From assembly GCA_964058845.1 (NCBI GenBank), contig CAXKVR010000859.1, forward strand, positions 1 through 25,283: a stretch of DNA of 25,283 bases. The letters run 5' to 3'. Each line of letters begins with the position of its first letter. Positions within the stretch are counted from its first letter, which is position 1. A program made the translations under genes and the position numbers. The DNA is from Carex sylvatica (taxonomy: Eukaryota; Streptophyta; Magnoliopsida; Poales; Cyperaceae). Shown piece by piece: positions 1 to 10,289 of this stretch. The notes beneath the pieces are model-generated. The model made no database searches and was not told the DNA's origin. It was given only the letters and a program-made list of their open reading frames with translations.

Positions 1-3000
1 ATCGGAAGCTGCATATATCAAATGTGAAAATACATCATCATATTTTAATATCAGTCGAGCATCAGCATGGCTCTTGAAATTCTCAGCGATTGACTCAAAT
101 TCCTTCTGTAATCCATAAAATTCAGCATAATAAATAATTACTATATAATTATTTCTTTTCTAATAGATATCAAACAAAAGAATGTAACCTGTATATGTGG
201 AACGGGACTGGAACCAAGAAGCACAAATTGACCTCCCAATTCCAAGGTTTTGTACATGGCATTCCTTATGAGGTGCACTCCCTTTTGTGGTACCAGCCTT
301 GTTATACAACCAACCTAATTCAGCGAGGGGGAAAAAGCAATAAGAGTGCAAAAATTCACAGAAAAGGATCAAACAAAAAAAAATATAAACTTAGAAAAAG
401 AGAGAATTACAAGTGGTTGAGACGGATCACTAGTGGAGAGCCCAAGTTGCTTCCTGATATAATCTTTGTTAATAAGCTTCCCTTGTAGATCATCATAACT
501 ATACTGAGCCTTAATAAAATTATCGGTACGAGGATTCCATGTATCGGTATCAATTCCATTTAGGACACCAAAAAACTTTCTGTAGTGAGTTTTCAGAGCA
601 AGATGTAGACCCCTTCCCCCCTAAAAAATAATAATAATACAAAATAAGCACAGAGGCAAAAAAAAATTGACACTGCAGGTAGAAGCTTTCGCATTTTAGA
701 TTAATAAGTTTAATTACCTCGGGAGAGCGAACCTCTTGAGCATAGGTTGGTGAAACAGTTGTTACAATGTTAGAGTACACAATAGCCCCCTGTACAATAA
801 AAACAAACCAAAAATGACTAAATCAGTAAAAAAAAAAAAAGTAAATCACTAAATATAATATACAAGTTCACATTACTTATCTACTAACTTTCAGTGATTG
901 CATTGTGTATGCACTTTTGAAGGCATGGAAAATATAGGTATAGGCCTACAAAGGATGAAACTAATGTTGTTCGAGCAATAATCTTATTCGTCTATTTGAT
1001 TAATTTGTAAAAACATATGATTATTGAATTTTACGATTTCTTTTATTTTTGAAAGATATGTAAGTTCAAGTCAAATGAAATTGCAATATGGAATACTTGG
1101 ACTGAAGAAATCATGAAAACACTTATCAAGAATATAAATTGTAAAATCTTAAACTTGGTAAAGTGTATTGGAGGTTGTTTAAACAGGGGACAAACGTTGG
1201 TAACGTTTTCAGCCTATCAGAAACTCTGAAGAAACAGCTTGATCAAACTCAGAAACAACCTAAAGCGTTGCAGCGGTTTCAACAAACGTTGTAATGTTTT
1301 AAGAATATCAGAACTACTAAAGCACAGCTGTACAAAATCAACCTAAAATGTTAAAACGGTTTCACCAAACGTTGTAACGTTTTAAGAATGTTAGAACGTT
1401 AAGTACAGCTGTATTTAAATTCAAAATTCAAGAAACAAACGTTATAACGTTTGTAAATAGTTACAACGATTTACTTAAATCATCGTTGTAACGTTTTAAT
1501 TAAATATGAGCTTCAGAAATTTCTGTTTTTGATCAAGTTTGAGTCAGTGCAAATCGTTATGTAACGTTTTACAATAGTTGTAACGATTTGATCTATCTCG
1601 TAGAAAAAGAAAATCTAAATTCAAAATCAAGCTAAAACGTTATAATGTTTTATAAAACGTTATAATGTTTTATAAAACGTATGTAACGTTTTAGGTCAAT
1701 TAGCTCATTCTGGAGTTGTTTCTATAAATCGTTAAATAACCTAACCGCCTCTAAAACTGCAAAAACCTATTTTCTGTGAGCTAAAGTTCCTCTATTGTTA
1801 TGAGAGCTTTAAACTTCAATATCTCTAAACAACCTCAAATCCACTTCACTAATCTCGAGTTAGATTAGGTTAGAGTGAGCTTTTGAGAGTTTCTCTTGTG
1901 GAGATTACTTTGAAACTTAGTTCTCTCCTTCTTGAGTTGCTTCTTGAGTTGCTCGTGTGACTTTCCTTAGTTGTAAGGGCTAATCGGTTCACGAGTTGTA
2001 ATCATTTCATATTGGGTAATAGAAAGACGCACCTAGAAGAGGTTGCGACATCCCGGAGACGTAGGCTTTTGTTTTGCCGATTCCGTTATCACTCCGCGTG
2101 TCAATTCTCTCTAAACTCATTTATTTACTTTTAATTGCGATTATTTTCAGTTTTTAAGAACCAATTAAGCGGTGCCAACCCCATTAGTTTTAACAACTAA
2201 CATCTATAACTCTCTTCCCATTTACTTATAGACACAAGGTACCCTCTCTTCAGTGGTTTCTGAACCAAATAAAGATCAAAAGAAGGTTTGGTATTTTAGC
2301 TTACAAAACTAAAACAGGAGTTGGGTGATATAATTCACAAATAATGTATAGTCTTTTGCTTTGTAGGCCCATATACTTTCTGATTTTAATAGGGGGCGTG
2401 ATATTTCTACAACTTTATATAAAAAAACTATCTAACCTTAACAGCATTGATTCGACCGTGTGATGAATCGTCTTGCAACCTATCAGGTCTATCTAAGTGA
2501 TCCACATCAAGCCCACACGGTTTCAGGTCATGAGCAGGAACTGCACCTTGGTGCTCAAAATTGTGACATGTAAAACATATCCTAGCTGAGTTCAAGCCCC
2601 TGTTTGCAAATATATCCCAGTAAAGTGGGGCCTGAAAAAAACAACATTGTTATTAATACAAAATAAAGATGACTTCTAAAAACCAGAAAAGCTGTTGTTT
2701 GAAAGAACGTAAGAGGATTACTGAACCAACTGATCTATACTGAAAAAGATATCAGTAATTAGTGGATAAACTATAAAATATATCTAGACCATAAATTGAT
2801 ACATAGAAGCAAGCAGATCAACTACTCCGACTCAGTAACCTGTAAGCTAGCTACCTAGATTCCTTAATATGATGACAAGTTGGGTTTGGTTTAGATTAGC
2901 AGTTAATGACTCAATTTAGTGTCATACTCCTATTAAAATAAAAAAACAAAAAAAGAAAAGAAAAACACTGTTATCAACATTTGAGGAAAACATATGTTAT

Positions 3001-6000
3001 TTCTGGCATATGAAGCACCCATAAGGCCATAACCAAAATGAGCACCAAGTGTGAGTAAAAAGAATGATCACTCTGCTGACTGTCCCTACAAAACTCCAAC
3101 CAAATCAGACTACATCATTCCTCTATTGAATTTGTCTATGCTTGATTTCTCCTTTTCCTCTAATTTTTGTTTTATCTATCTACAGAACTGTAATCCTAAT
3201 CACTCTGACAAAAACTGCAACAATTATGGTATTCACCAAGCATAATGGAAGTGACAAACTTAAAATATTTTTGAAATCGGTGCCTTCTCTTTTAGAATAG
3301 CAAAAAGTTTTCAGTGTTTTCTGCAAGTAGGTATAAATATGGGTGTGTTTTTGCAAAAAGAAAACCAATTTTGTTAAAGCAAAATGCTGATGTTAATTTT
3401 TTTTGTGTCTGTAGTGGGAGAGCTTACAACAAAAGCAGTCTGCCAGTCATGACAGTGTATTATGTCGGGTTTCTTCTTGGCCTCAAGAAGTAATTCAAGA
3501 GCTGCCCGGCTAAAATACATAAATCTTCTAAAGTCATCTCCATCTCCATAGAATTTCCCCCTCGAGAAGTACTTGGCTGGATGTAGTGGCTCTATGAAAT
3601 ACACAGGTAACCCTGAAAAGTATATCAATTCTCACTTTAACCTCGAAATATGTTACTGTTGTTGCAAATAGTATACATCCAGAAGACACAGTTTTCTTAT
3701 GGCAAAAGGCAGTATGTGGAGGCATTTTGTGACCTGCTTATACATCTCAAGTTCATTTAATGGCATTCCCATCCCTGTAACCTGATAGGTATCTTGCATC
3801 CTCCTCTTCATAATATTAGTGAGGATGGAAGGAGGTTTGAGCATCTTTTCAAGTAAAAAAGGATACGGAAAATATAAAGATCATGTTTATTTTAGGAGTA
3901 TACTTGTCTTGTGCTAAGAAATTGACCAATTTTACGGAGTACACTCGGCTATAGCCTTACTATGACAATTCAGAAAACTATGCCAGCAAGCTAAAAAAAA
4001 CCTTGGATATCGGTACTAAAAATGATAAGAAAAAGATTCTCATAGACCTTCCACAATCCCGACCCAAATCTTGTTTTTGAAAAGCTGGCCTTCAAAATAT
4101 GACTCCACAGTTTCATGTAATACCTGCGTCATAAATGTGTGCATCCTTTGTAGTAAGTCTTGATTTGACTTAAAATATCTGCATGAATTAAAATTACAAG
4201 GCATATACCTTGAGATCTTGAACTCGGTCGTGATCCATGCAATCATACTTGGGTAAAATAATTTCCACCAGGTTCCCCTTTCGCTGAAGTGCTTTACAGA
4301 GACCCGATACAACATCACCTAACCCACCAACCTTAAAAGAGTAGAAAAATTCTTATTTGTTTACTATACAGTTTTATCAAGATAACATTTACATATTAGT
4401 AACTGCTGCTCTAGACCGATAACAATACTTTGGTAATACAAAGAAGCTACTGTTTTACCTTTGCTATTGGTGCCATCTCTGCTGCTATGTGGACCACATG
4501 CAATCCAGAACTGAGTTTAGAGAAATAGAAGTTACTCCCACATCGCCAATTCAACATAGTATTTTTTTTTTTTTTTTGCACACAATGCCATTATTATCCA
4601 AAAGAAAAAGAAAAATAACTTCTTTTATGTCCCTAATACAGAACAATGAAACATCATCTGTACACTGCAAAAGGGAGACAAATCTCACATACTGCTCAGA
4701 AGCATAAAAAAGATATCACAGTTGCTCTCTTTTCATAATATATACGGAAGTGCCAGAAGCCACTCTTTTCTTGTTCATTTGTGCAGAGGTTAATATTTAG
4801 ATAGGAGAGGTATTTGCACTCCTCTTGAAGCGAATGAGGACATAAAGGCATGCATTAAATAGGAGAGGTATTTTTCCATGATTCTCACATACAAATGATA
4901 TTTGATTTCTAAGGGTATTCTTGACTTTTTGACAATGTACCGGGAATATATGAAATTACCTTATCGAAAAGAAAGTCACCAAGTTAGAGAAGGAAAATAA
5001 GCATACCTATTCCTTGGTAATGTCAGTTTCAAAAACTTGGCAATGATTTCACTTTCATTCAACCCCTTGCAAGACAAATATGTCTCTCTTAAGTACAAAT
5101 CTCTTTTCATCACTAGGTTCCTAAGCTTCTCTGCATCAGCAACTGAGATCTTCTTCTCAAGCAACCAGCCATCAACCATGAGAGATAAGGAGCTCCAAAA
5201 TTCCCACGGAACTTCCTTCAAGTCACGTACCAACTTCTCGCTCTCCTCTTTTAACTTGTCCAGAGTTTTCTGAAATTCCTCCACTGATTCTTCATACAAC
5301 TTCATGAGAGCGTTTATCTCCTTGTCAGAAACCTTAAGTTGTTCCTCTAAGGTTTTCACCTTTTTTTGTAATTCTTCATTAAATTTATTTTCATCTTCTT
5401 CAGTCTGTGCAACTCTCTCTTGTAAGTCTTTAATGGAGGCCTCCAGTTGACATTTTTCTCTCTCTAGCATCTCTACCCTCTTTTCTTTTTCTTTCAGCTC
5501 CTCTACTTTTGACCTAAGTACAGAATTCTCTATCCTGAGAGTGTTAATTTCACTGAGAAGAGGAGAATCACTACTGGTATTGGTCCTGGTCCTGGTACTG
5601 GTACTACGAGTGCCGCTCAAAGAAGAGATTTGACTTTCAAATTGCTTAAGTTGTGCTTCTAAAAGCTTGGTGTCAGCCTTCTCTTGATTTGCAACTTTTA
5701 GTTTTGAATCAGTTTCGGCTAATTTTGTTTCCAAAATTTTAATTTCCGAATGTAAGGCCTCTTTTTCAGCCAGAACTTTATCTACTTCTTCTAGTGCTTT
5801 AATACGTGCTTCATTCAAGAGGAGAATATCTAAAGTTACAAGGAAAAAGAAAAATTAGAATTATTAGAATGTTTGACAGCATAACAGCAAAGAAATTCGG
5901 AACAAGGTTTACAAATAAAAAAATACACACTTTCTTCTGCATTCTTGATCATTTGCATTAAATCTTGAAGAGGTAAGGTTGGGGGTTCTGATGTGCCTTC

Positions 6001-6791
6001 ATCTTTCTGAATCTAGTAAAAACAAATATTAGACTTAATTGTTGACATAATAAATTAAGAACAATGCTCTAACCCAAAATTAAGAGAGCATTGGTGGTAG
6101 TACCTCTTTTATTTCATCTTCTCCAGTAGAAACTCTCCCATCGATTGTTTTGTTGTTATCAACAAAGTTATCAGTCTCACTGGAAAGTGGGTCCAGGTCA
6201 GCCCTTAACTTCAATTGACTTGGTGGGGCCCGTTTAGTTTGCTTATTTCTCTTTGGACTGTACATGTATTTGATACTAGTCAGTAGTCAATCCCACAGTG
6301 AAGTAAAAAATGGTACCAGCACATAATAGATACTGACAAGTATGTATCTGACAAACACAATACAGAAAGTCTTACCGAAGTCTTAGGACTGTATTATACT
6401 ACTAAGCCAAGTAAAATAACTATACTACGAGTGATGAAGAAGTAACTGCATTGACCTTAAAATATTTTTACTAATCCAGTAAAATTTTCCTAAAGAGCAT
6501 ACAAAAAGGAATCAATCAATAAAAGCTTTTTTGATAAAAAATTATAAAATATTTATTTATCCCATCTCACATATGATTCATAATCACAACACAACCAAAT
6601 AAAGTGAAAATTAAACTGTTTAAAGAAGTTAACTCGTTTGCGTTAGAGAGAGAGAGGCACCTGAAATTCCTGTGGCGCATCTTACACGAGACAGCAATAA
6701 AGCGACGAGAGAAACCAATTGGAGGGACAACCTTGCAATATCTCGGGACATGACCGAGAAAAAGAGCGCATGCCTCCGATGCCATCGCCAT
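1..6791 (-). CDS. SS4: Starch synthase IV (GT5), 13 coding exons visible, 3' end cut by the window edge
   Basis: ADP-glucose:alpha-1,4-glucan glucosyltransferase of plastids; SS4-class enzymes are known to help initiate starch granules. Exons in transcript order: 6661-6791, 6104-6257, 5931-6012, 5007-5829, 4459-4510, 4209-4331, 4048-4123, 3428-3612, 2437-2631, 718-789, 411-620, 189-314, <1-105. All junctions are GT-AG and all phases agree, giving 778 codons. I see a basic N-terminus (about 1-44), a coiled coil (about 123-330), then the GT5 domain from about 400: KVGGLGD (414-420, split between exons 5 and 6), CHDWQTAF (about 534-541), HNFEHQG (565-571), TVSPTYAQEV, NGIDTDTWNP (652-661), RLVPQKG (707-713). 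The second glucan/ADP-glucose motif region and C-terminus (about 130 residues) are outside. The start is the first in-frame ATG, shortly before the SCKMR motif that I recall from Arabidopsis SS4. About 400 residues precede the GT5 domain against about 540 in Arabidopsis. Identity is very secure; exact small-exon edges are by eye. Confidence 0.95.
965..2195 (+). mobile_element. Solo LTR (copia-like) inserted in SS4 intron 9
   Basis: The 1,231-bp segment begins TGTTGTTCGAGC and ends GTTTTAACA, so it has TG...CA ends with matching TGTT/AACA termini. It is flanked by a 5-bp direct duplication ACTAA (960-964 and 2196-2200), the usual size for LTR retrotransposon integration. The last third (about 1970-2110) has the look of a Ty1-copia R/U5 region, with a 'gagacgtaggc...gccgattccgttatc...gcgtgtca' type sequence on the plus strand. 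There is no primer-binding site, coding region or second LTR, so this is a solo LTR left by recombination. It lies antisense to SS4. Without it the intron would be about 410 bp. Confidence 0.78.
1193..1693. repeat. AACGTT-rich subrepeat array inside the LTR
   Basis: At least 13 copies of the palindrome AACGTT occur in about 500 bp, usually in a wider context like GTTGTAACGTTTTAAG. At the right end the array becomes a clean tandem of about 20 bp: aaaacgttataatgttttat at 1634-1653 and 1654-1673, then a diverged third copy at 1674-1693. Such U3 subrepeats often carry transcription-factor sites in plant LTRs; ACGT is the core of bZIP sites. That role is inference. Confidence 0.8.
5007..5829 (-). 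other. SS4: SS4 exon 4: long coiled-coil exon
   Basis: This 823-bp exon is the longest of the gene and encodes about residues 123-396. It begins N-I-L-L-L-N-E-A-R after a phase-1 intron and ends with two bases of a serine codon completed by exon 5. Heptad-rich, Glu/Lys/Leu-rich sequence fills most of it, broken near the middle by a low-complexity Ser/Thr/Arg tract (SGTRSTSTRTRTNTSSDS, around 5555-5625). The last part holds the conserved PWEFW...VDGWLLEKKIS block just ahead of the catalytic domain. In SS4 proteins this coiled coil is known to mediate dimerisation and interaction with granule-initiation partners; that role is inferred here from family knowledge. Confidence 0.9.
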
Positions 6792-6974
6792 GGGTTACGT
6801 GGGCGCCCAATGGAAAGGTTTTACTGGGAGCTGGAGAGAGAAGAGGGGATCAGTAGTTCGCCATCAATGGAGAGCTCCAGGTCAGCGTGTCACGGTTTGG
6901 GCGCGACTCGGAGGAAAAGCGGAAATGATAAAGATCTCCAATTTTCTAAACTCCGAAACAAATCCTCCAATTTA

Positions 6975-7030
6975 TTAATGGGCCGTTTTTGCACCTCAGC
7001 CTCTGAACAGTAATAAATATAAGCCCAATA
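6975..7030 (-). promoter_or_regulatory. Possible SS4 core promoter: TATA-like box with two site II motifs
   Basis: Read on the minus strand, a TATATTTATTA box (7011-7021 on the plus strand) lies about 220 bp upstream of the SS4 ATG. It is bracketed by two TGGGCY 'site II' motifs: TGGGCT on the minus strand (7022-7027) and TGGGCC on the plus strand (6979-6984). Site II motifs are known TCP-factor targets in plant promoters. The position fits a 5' UTR of roughly 190 nt, but no transcription start is visible directly. Confidence 0.35.
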
Positions 7031-7154
7031 TTTTCAAGTAATTTAAGGCCTACTTTGGCATGTTAACATATTATCAAGGAATTTGTCGTTCTGACGGTTT
7101 TAATTTAGATTCTTCAAAAGTTTGAATTTTAGGTCTACTTTTACATGCAGGACA

Positions 7155-7310
7155 GATGATAATTTAGATTCTTAACCATATAATTTTTTTATTTTGATTA
7201 AATAAATTATATGTTAGAAATTTGCGCTATTTCTTGTCTCTGAAAAATAGTGGAACCGGATATCTCCTGGGAATACAATTTTCCTCTCGACATGCAATAT
7301 TAGACAACTA
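7155..7310 (+). repeat. Dispersed direct repeat, copy A
   Basis: About 150 bp starting near 'aatttagattcttaaccatat' and ending near 'ctctcgacatgcaat' is repeated in the same orientation at about 10473-10620. By eye roughly three quarters of positions match, with small gaps. The two copies bracket the LINE remnant and the inverted-repeat element. No coding potential is seen, and I do not recognise the family. Confidence 0.6.
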
Positions 7311-7321
7311 ATATATTGTAA

Positions 7322-7450
7322 AAGTGAGGTGGAACAGTAGCACAGTTGGTTAGAAAAAAGTCTTAGAAGTATAGTTATCTTTAGAATTATGATTACCTAA
7401 AGTTTGAGTGTTTGAACCCTGCTTATGCGAAGCTTTAAGAAAAAAACATA
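7322..7450 (+). repeat. tRNA-derived SINE-like remnant
   Basis: A pol III A-box-like sequence TAGCACAGTTGG (7338-7349) is followed 60 bp later by a B-box-like GTTTGAACCC (7410-7419). The spacing is wider than in an ordinary tRNA, and no acceptor stem or cloverleaf closes, so this is a tRNA-derived SINE fragment rather than a tRNA gene. No clear target duplication or poly(A)/poly(T) end was found. Moderate confidence. Confidence 0.5.
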
Positions 7451-7555
7451 TTGGAATAGTTTGAATACATTATTCATTTCTTTGAGATGATATGATCCAA
7501 TGAGAACTAGTCTCCGTTCAGCGAAGGAGTTTAGACGCGAGATGAAGAAGATCAA

Positions 7556-7602
7556 GATGTTTTTCTTTCTTTTTTTTTTCTTTCTTTTTTTTCTTTTTTC
7601 AC
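7556..7602. repeat. Polypyrimidine tract
   Basis: A 40-bp run of T with interspersed C (units like tttcttt) on the plus strand. Simple sequence; no gene attached. Confidence 0.8.
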
Positions 7603-7755
7603 TTATTCAATTCAATCATGTATCTAATTTAAAGGAACATCTAATCTCAATTTGAAACGAAAGGCATATTTGTTTAAATAACAAATTCAATGAATAAAAT
7701 GAGATAAAAAAAATGTCAAATTTCTACGAGTATATTAAATATTAAGATATTTTCA

Positions 7756-7840
7756 TGAATAATTAGGATACTAAAAAATGTCATCCTCCAGAAATTAAGA
7801 CGGATTGAGGATCTTTGAGTGAATAATTAGGATACTAAAA
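7756..7840 (+). repeat. 21-bp direct repeat pair
   Basis: The sequence tgaataattaggatactaaaa occurs at 7756-7776 and again at 7820-7840, 64 bp apart. The surrounding 7,450-8,450 stretch is AT-rich DNA in which I find no gene. Confidence 0.7.
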
Positions 7841-8449
7841 TTAAAATCAAGAAGTTTATGATTAGTATTGGCTGAAATATATGGATCGATGATAAAAAGT
7901 GTGAATGGTTTATGGTTGAATCGATTTTCCATTTATATGTGAAGATGGTTGCTATTTGCTACAGTGAAGAGTGAAGGAGAAAGAAGAGAGATGGTATATT
8001 TGTCCATTTCAGTTTTTAAATAACTAAATAATAAATTAGATAAATAAAAGGGGATAGAAAAAAGATTGTAAGTTTTAATGAGGATATTAGATATTATGTT
8101 ATTTTTATGAAAAAATTGGCTATTTTAAAATTTTGTATAGGTACACTAAAAATTTTTCCTTTATTTTACATTGGACTCCACACTCTATTGTAATACTGTG
8201 GAGTTTATTTTCGGAAATCCAAGATGCTAGATGCTTGTTTTGTTTAAATGATTTTTTTATTTAGAAAAAAAAAATTAAATTTGCCTACTCGAATTTTTTT
8301 CTTTTTTGATGATTTGTTGGCAAAGTGCGACAACATGTATATTGATAAAAAAAATATATTTATAAATGTAAGTTAAAAAATTCCTTGGCTCTCTCTTTGT
8401 ACAATTGATGGGATATTTTTATTAAAAAGGATACAATCTGTTAAGCGGA

Positions 8450-8905
8450 TCTAAAGCAATAAAATGAAGTCGGCCATTATGTAGTCAACTCTTCACTTCA
8501 AGGGTGGTATCATTGATCAAATACATGACTGATTTATATCTGTTCGAGAATAGGAACCTGTTTCTTTCTCTCCAGAGTACCCTTGACCCAGCCACCCATA
8601 CCACATGCCAAATTGATCTCCGCTTTTTTTGAAGTTCCGTTCTCGTATGTTCTCATAGATGATGTATGTTCTCTTCCTCTCGATAAGTGACCCCATGTTA
8701 CGCCATTAGTCCCCTCCAAAATAGTTTTGCGTAACTTCACTCCCACATAATATGGTCATTTGTCTCGACACTGTCTTCCTCACAGAAGTGGCAACCCATA
8801 GGGACGGGACAGCCTCTATAAGTACCTCCTATGTCAAGATTTTATTATCTAACATTAGCCATATAAAAATTCTTACCTTCATTGATATCTTTATTTTCCA
8901 AAGTC
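8450..8905 (-). pseudogene. LINE (L1-type) ORF2 C-terminus, zinc-binding zf-RVT region, decayed; 3' piece
   Basis: Reading the minus strand from about 8905, one frame gives LWKIKISMKVRIFIWLMLDN then KILT and a stop. A one- or two-base shift then gives RGCPVPMGCHFCEEDSVETN followed by DHIMWE and a stop. This is the plant LINE zf-RVT signature: W-K-(I/V)...(K/R)-(I/F)-F-(I/L)-W, then (R)RG(C/I)PV...C-x2-C, then (D/E)H with the final Cys lost to a stop. Diverged continuation (SYAKLFWRGLMA, KKRRSIWHVVWVA) runs to about 8450. Several stops and at least one frameshift make it a pseudogene. The matching upstream piece is at 10290-10440, across an inserted element. Confidence 0.72.
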
Positions 8906-8941
8906 TTTTTTTTTGTTGAAGAGATGATCCATGTATGGATC

Positions 8942-10289
8942 CTGCTAATGAGTCGAGCCGGCTCGCAAATTAATGAGTTAAGCGGCTCAATATTTCATAA
9001 TAAATCAGACTTAAAATTAAAAAAAAACTCAAACTCAACTCAACTCGATTTAAAAAAAAAATACTCGGCTCAACTCAACTCATGTAAACACTTAACTCAG
9101 TTCGACTCGTGAGCTCACGAGCCAACTCATAACTAAATTCTGTCAAATCACTCGACTCGGCCCAGCGCCCCAGCGCGGCGCATTATTTTTAGATGCTATC
9201 AGTCAACGAAATATGTTGCCAGTCAAGAACGTGGGTCCCGCAATAATACTTCTTCTATAAGAAAATTTATCTGGCTTTTAGATTTTCTTTTGTCCAAATT
9301 TTAGCCGGGACCGTCGTTGGTTAAAAAGTGAAATGGTCAAAAAAATCAAATAGAGAGTTCGATTATATTCCATACAGTTAATTAAACTCCGTAAGTTTGA
9401 AATAGAGAGAATAAATGATATTAAGCTTATTTAAATTTATAAAAAAAATCACACTTTTATTGTTTACCTTATTCGTAGAATATTATAGTGAAATAAAATG
9501 AATTTAGATGCAAAAACTAATATTTTCAAAATAAAATATACAGTTGAATATAGTTTGAATCGATTCCTTAGAATTAAAAAAAAAAAAAAAATGAAACCAA
9601 AGTATGGGTCACTTTACAACATATCTTCTTAACTGCATATTAGCTTTACTTGAATTTACATTTAGAGCCAAATCTTCACTTTTTAAGAAAATAAACTAAT
9701 TATTGTTGTCACTATTTAGCAGTGTATAAATTTTCATTCAATCCATATAAGATATTTAAATGATATATCTTTTATCATAATGTGTAATTTTTTTACAGTC
9801 GTCTTATTTAAATGGTATATCTTTTAGAGTATTTGATGTTTTGTATCTGTAAACATGCTAAAATATATAAGGTATAGTCGTATAAAAATATGAGACTATT
9901 CGTCTCATTATAAAATAAACTAATCGGCTCATTATAAGATATAGTCGTATAAAAATAGTTGAGCAGCTCAGTGTTAATTTCACATATTTGCTGTTATGTA
10001 AATTATTTGATGTTTTGTATCTGTAAACATGCTAAAAATATAAGATATAGTTGTATAAAAACTTGCTTTAAAGTAAATATGAAGTACACTATTTAAGTAG
10101 GTGAAAACATCAATTAAAAATATGAGCTGGTTCGCGAGTTCGTGAGTCGAGCCGAGTTGAGCTAAGTGTTTACATGAGCCGAGTCGAGCTAAGTTTTTTC
10201 TTTCAAAATTGAGCTGAGTTAAGAACTGAATCATTTTGCTTCTCTCATTGAGCCGAGCCGAATTTGAACCAAACCTTAATCATTAGCAG
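8942..10289. mobile_element. Inverted-repeat element with GAGCCGAG/CTCGGCTC-rich arms, inserted in the LINE remnant
   Basis: The left arm (8942-9130) and right arm (about 10119-10289) are imperfect inverted copies. Ends are CTGCTAATGA and TCATTAGCAG, with shared internal blocks such as CTCATGTAAACACTTA and repeated CGGCTCAACTC/GAGTCGAGCC. The arms are about 170-190 bp and the interior about 1 kb, AT-rich, with no transposase seen. This fits a non-autonomous TIR DNA transposon (hAT- or MULE-like). No target duplication could be found, so the superfamily is uncertain. The insertion interrupts a LINE reading frame whose two halves fit together outside it. Confidence 0.6.
9830..10064 (+). repeat. 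~60-bp direct repeat pair inside the inverted-repeat element
   Basis: The block beginning tatttgatgttttgtatctg and ending near tataaaaa occurs at about 9830-9888 and about 10005-10063 with only a few differences. It suggests a local duplication in the element's interior. Confidence 0.75.

Larger units (their letters stand above)
1..4510 (-). other. SS4: SS4 exons 5-13: GT5 catalytic domain
   Basis: Nine exons of 52, 123, 76, 185, 195, 72, 210, 126 and at least 105 bp encode residues 398-778, from SSGLHVVHIAAEMAP to the window edge. Introns are 127, 85, 435, 796, 1,647, 97, 96 and 83 bp in order; only intron 9 (790-2436) is abnormally long, because of an LTR insertion. One donor is slightly atypical (exon 7, G|GTCTATG at 4046-4048), but the frame requires it. 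HNFEHQG has His where I recall Tyr in Arabidopsis SS4. No stop or frameshift is visible, so the gene appears intact as far as it can be seen. Confidence 0.92.

Noticed and set aside
195..488. Plus-strand open frame of 97 codons
   Set aside because: It is the antisense shadow of SS4 exons 11-12, which are clear on the minus strand.
6672..7013. Plus-strand open frames over the SS4 5' end
   Set aside because: Antisense to SS4 exon 1 and its 5' UTR; no family resemblance.
7322..7430. A tRNA gene
   Set aside because: Box A and box B are present, but there are no acceptor, D or anticodon stems and the spacing is too large.
8534..8746. Minus-strand 70-codon open frame starting MGVKLRK
   Set aside because: Shifted frame of the LINE zf-RVT remnant; the homologous frame is different and contains stops.
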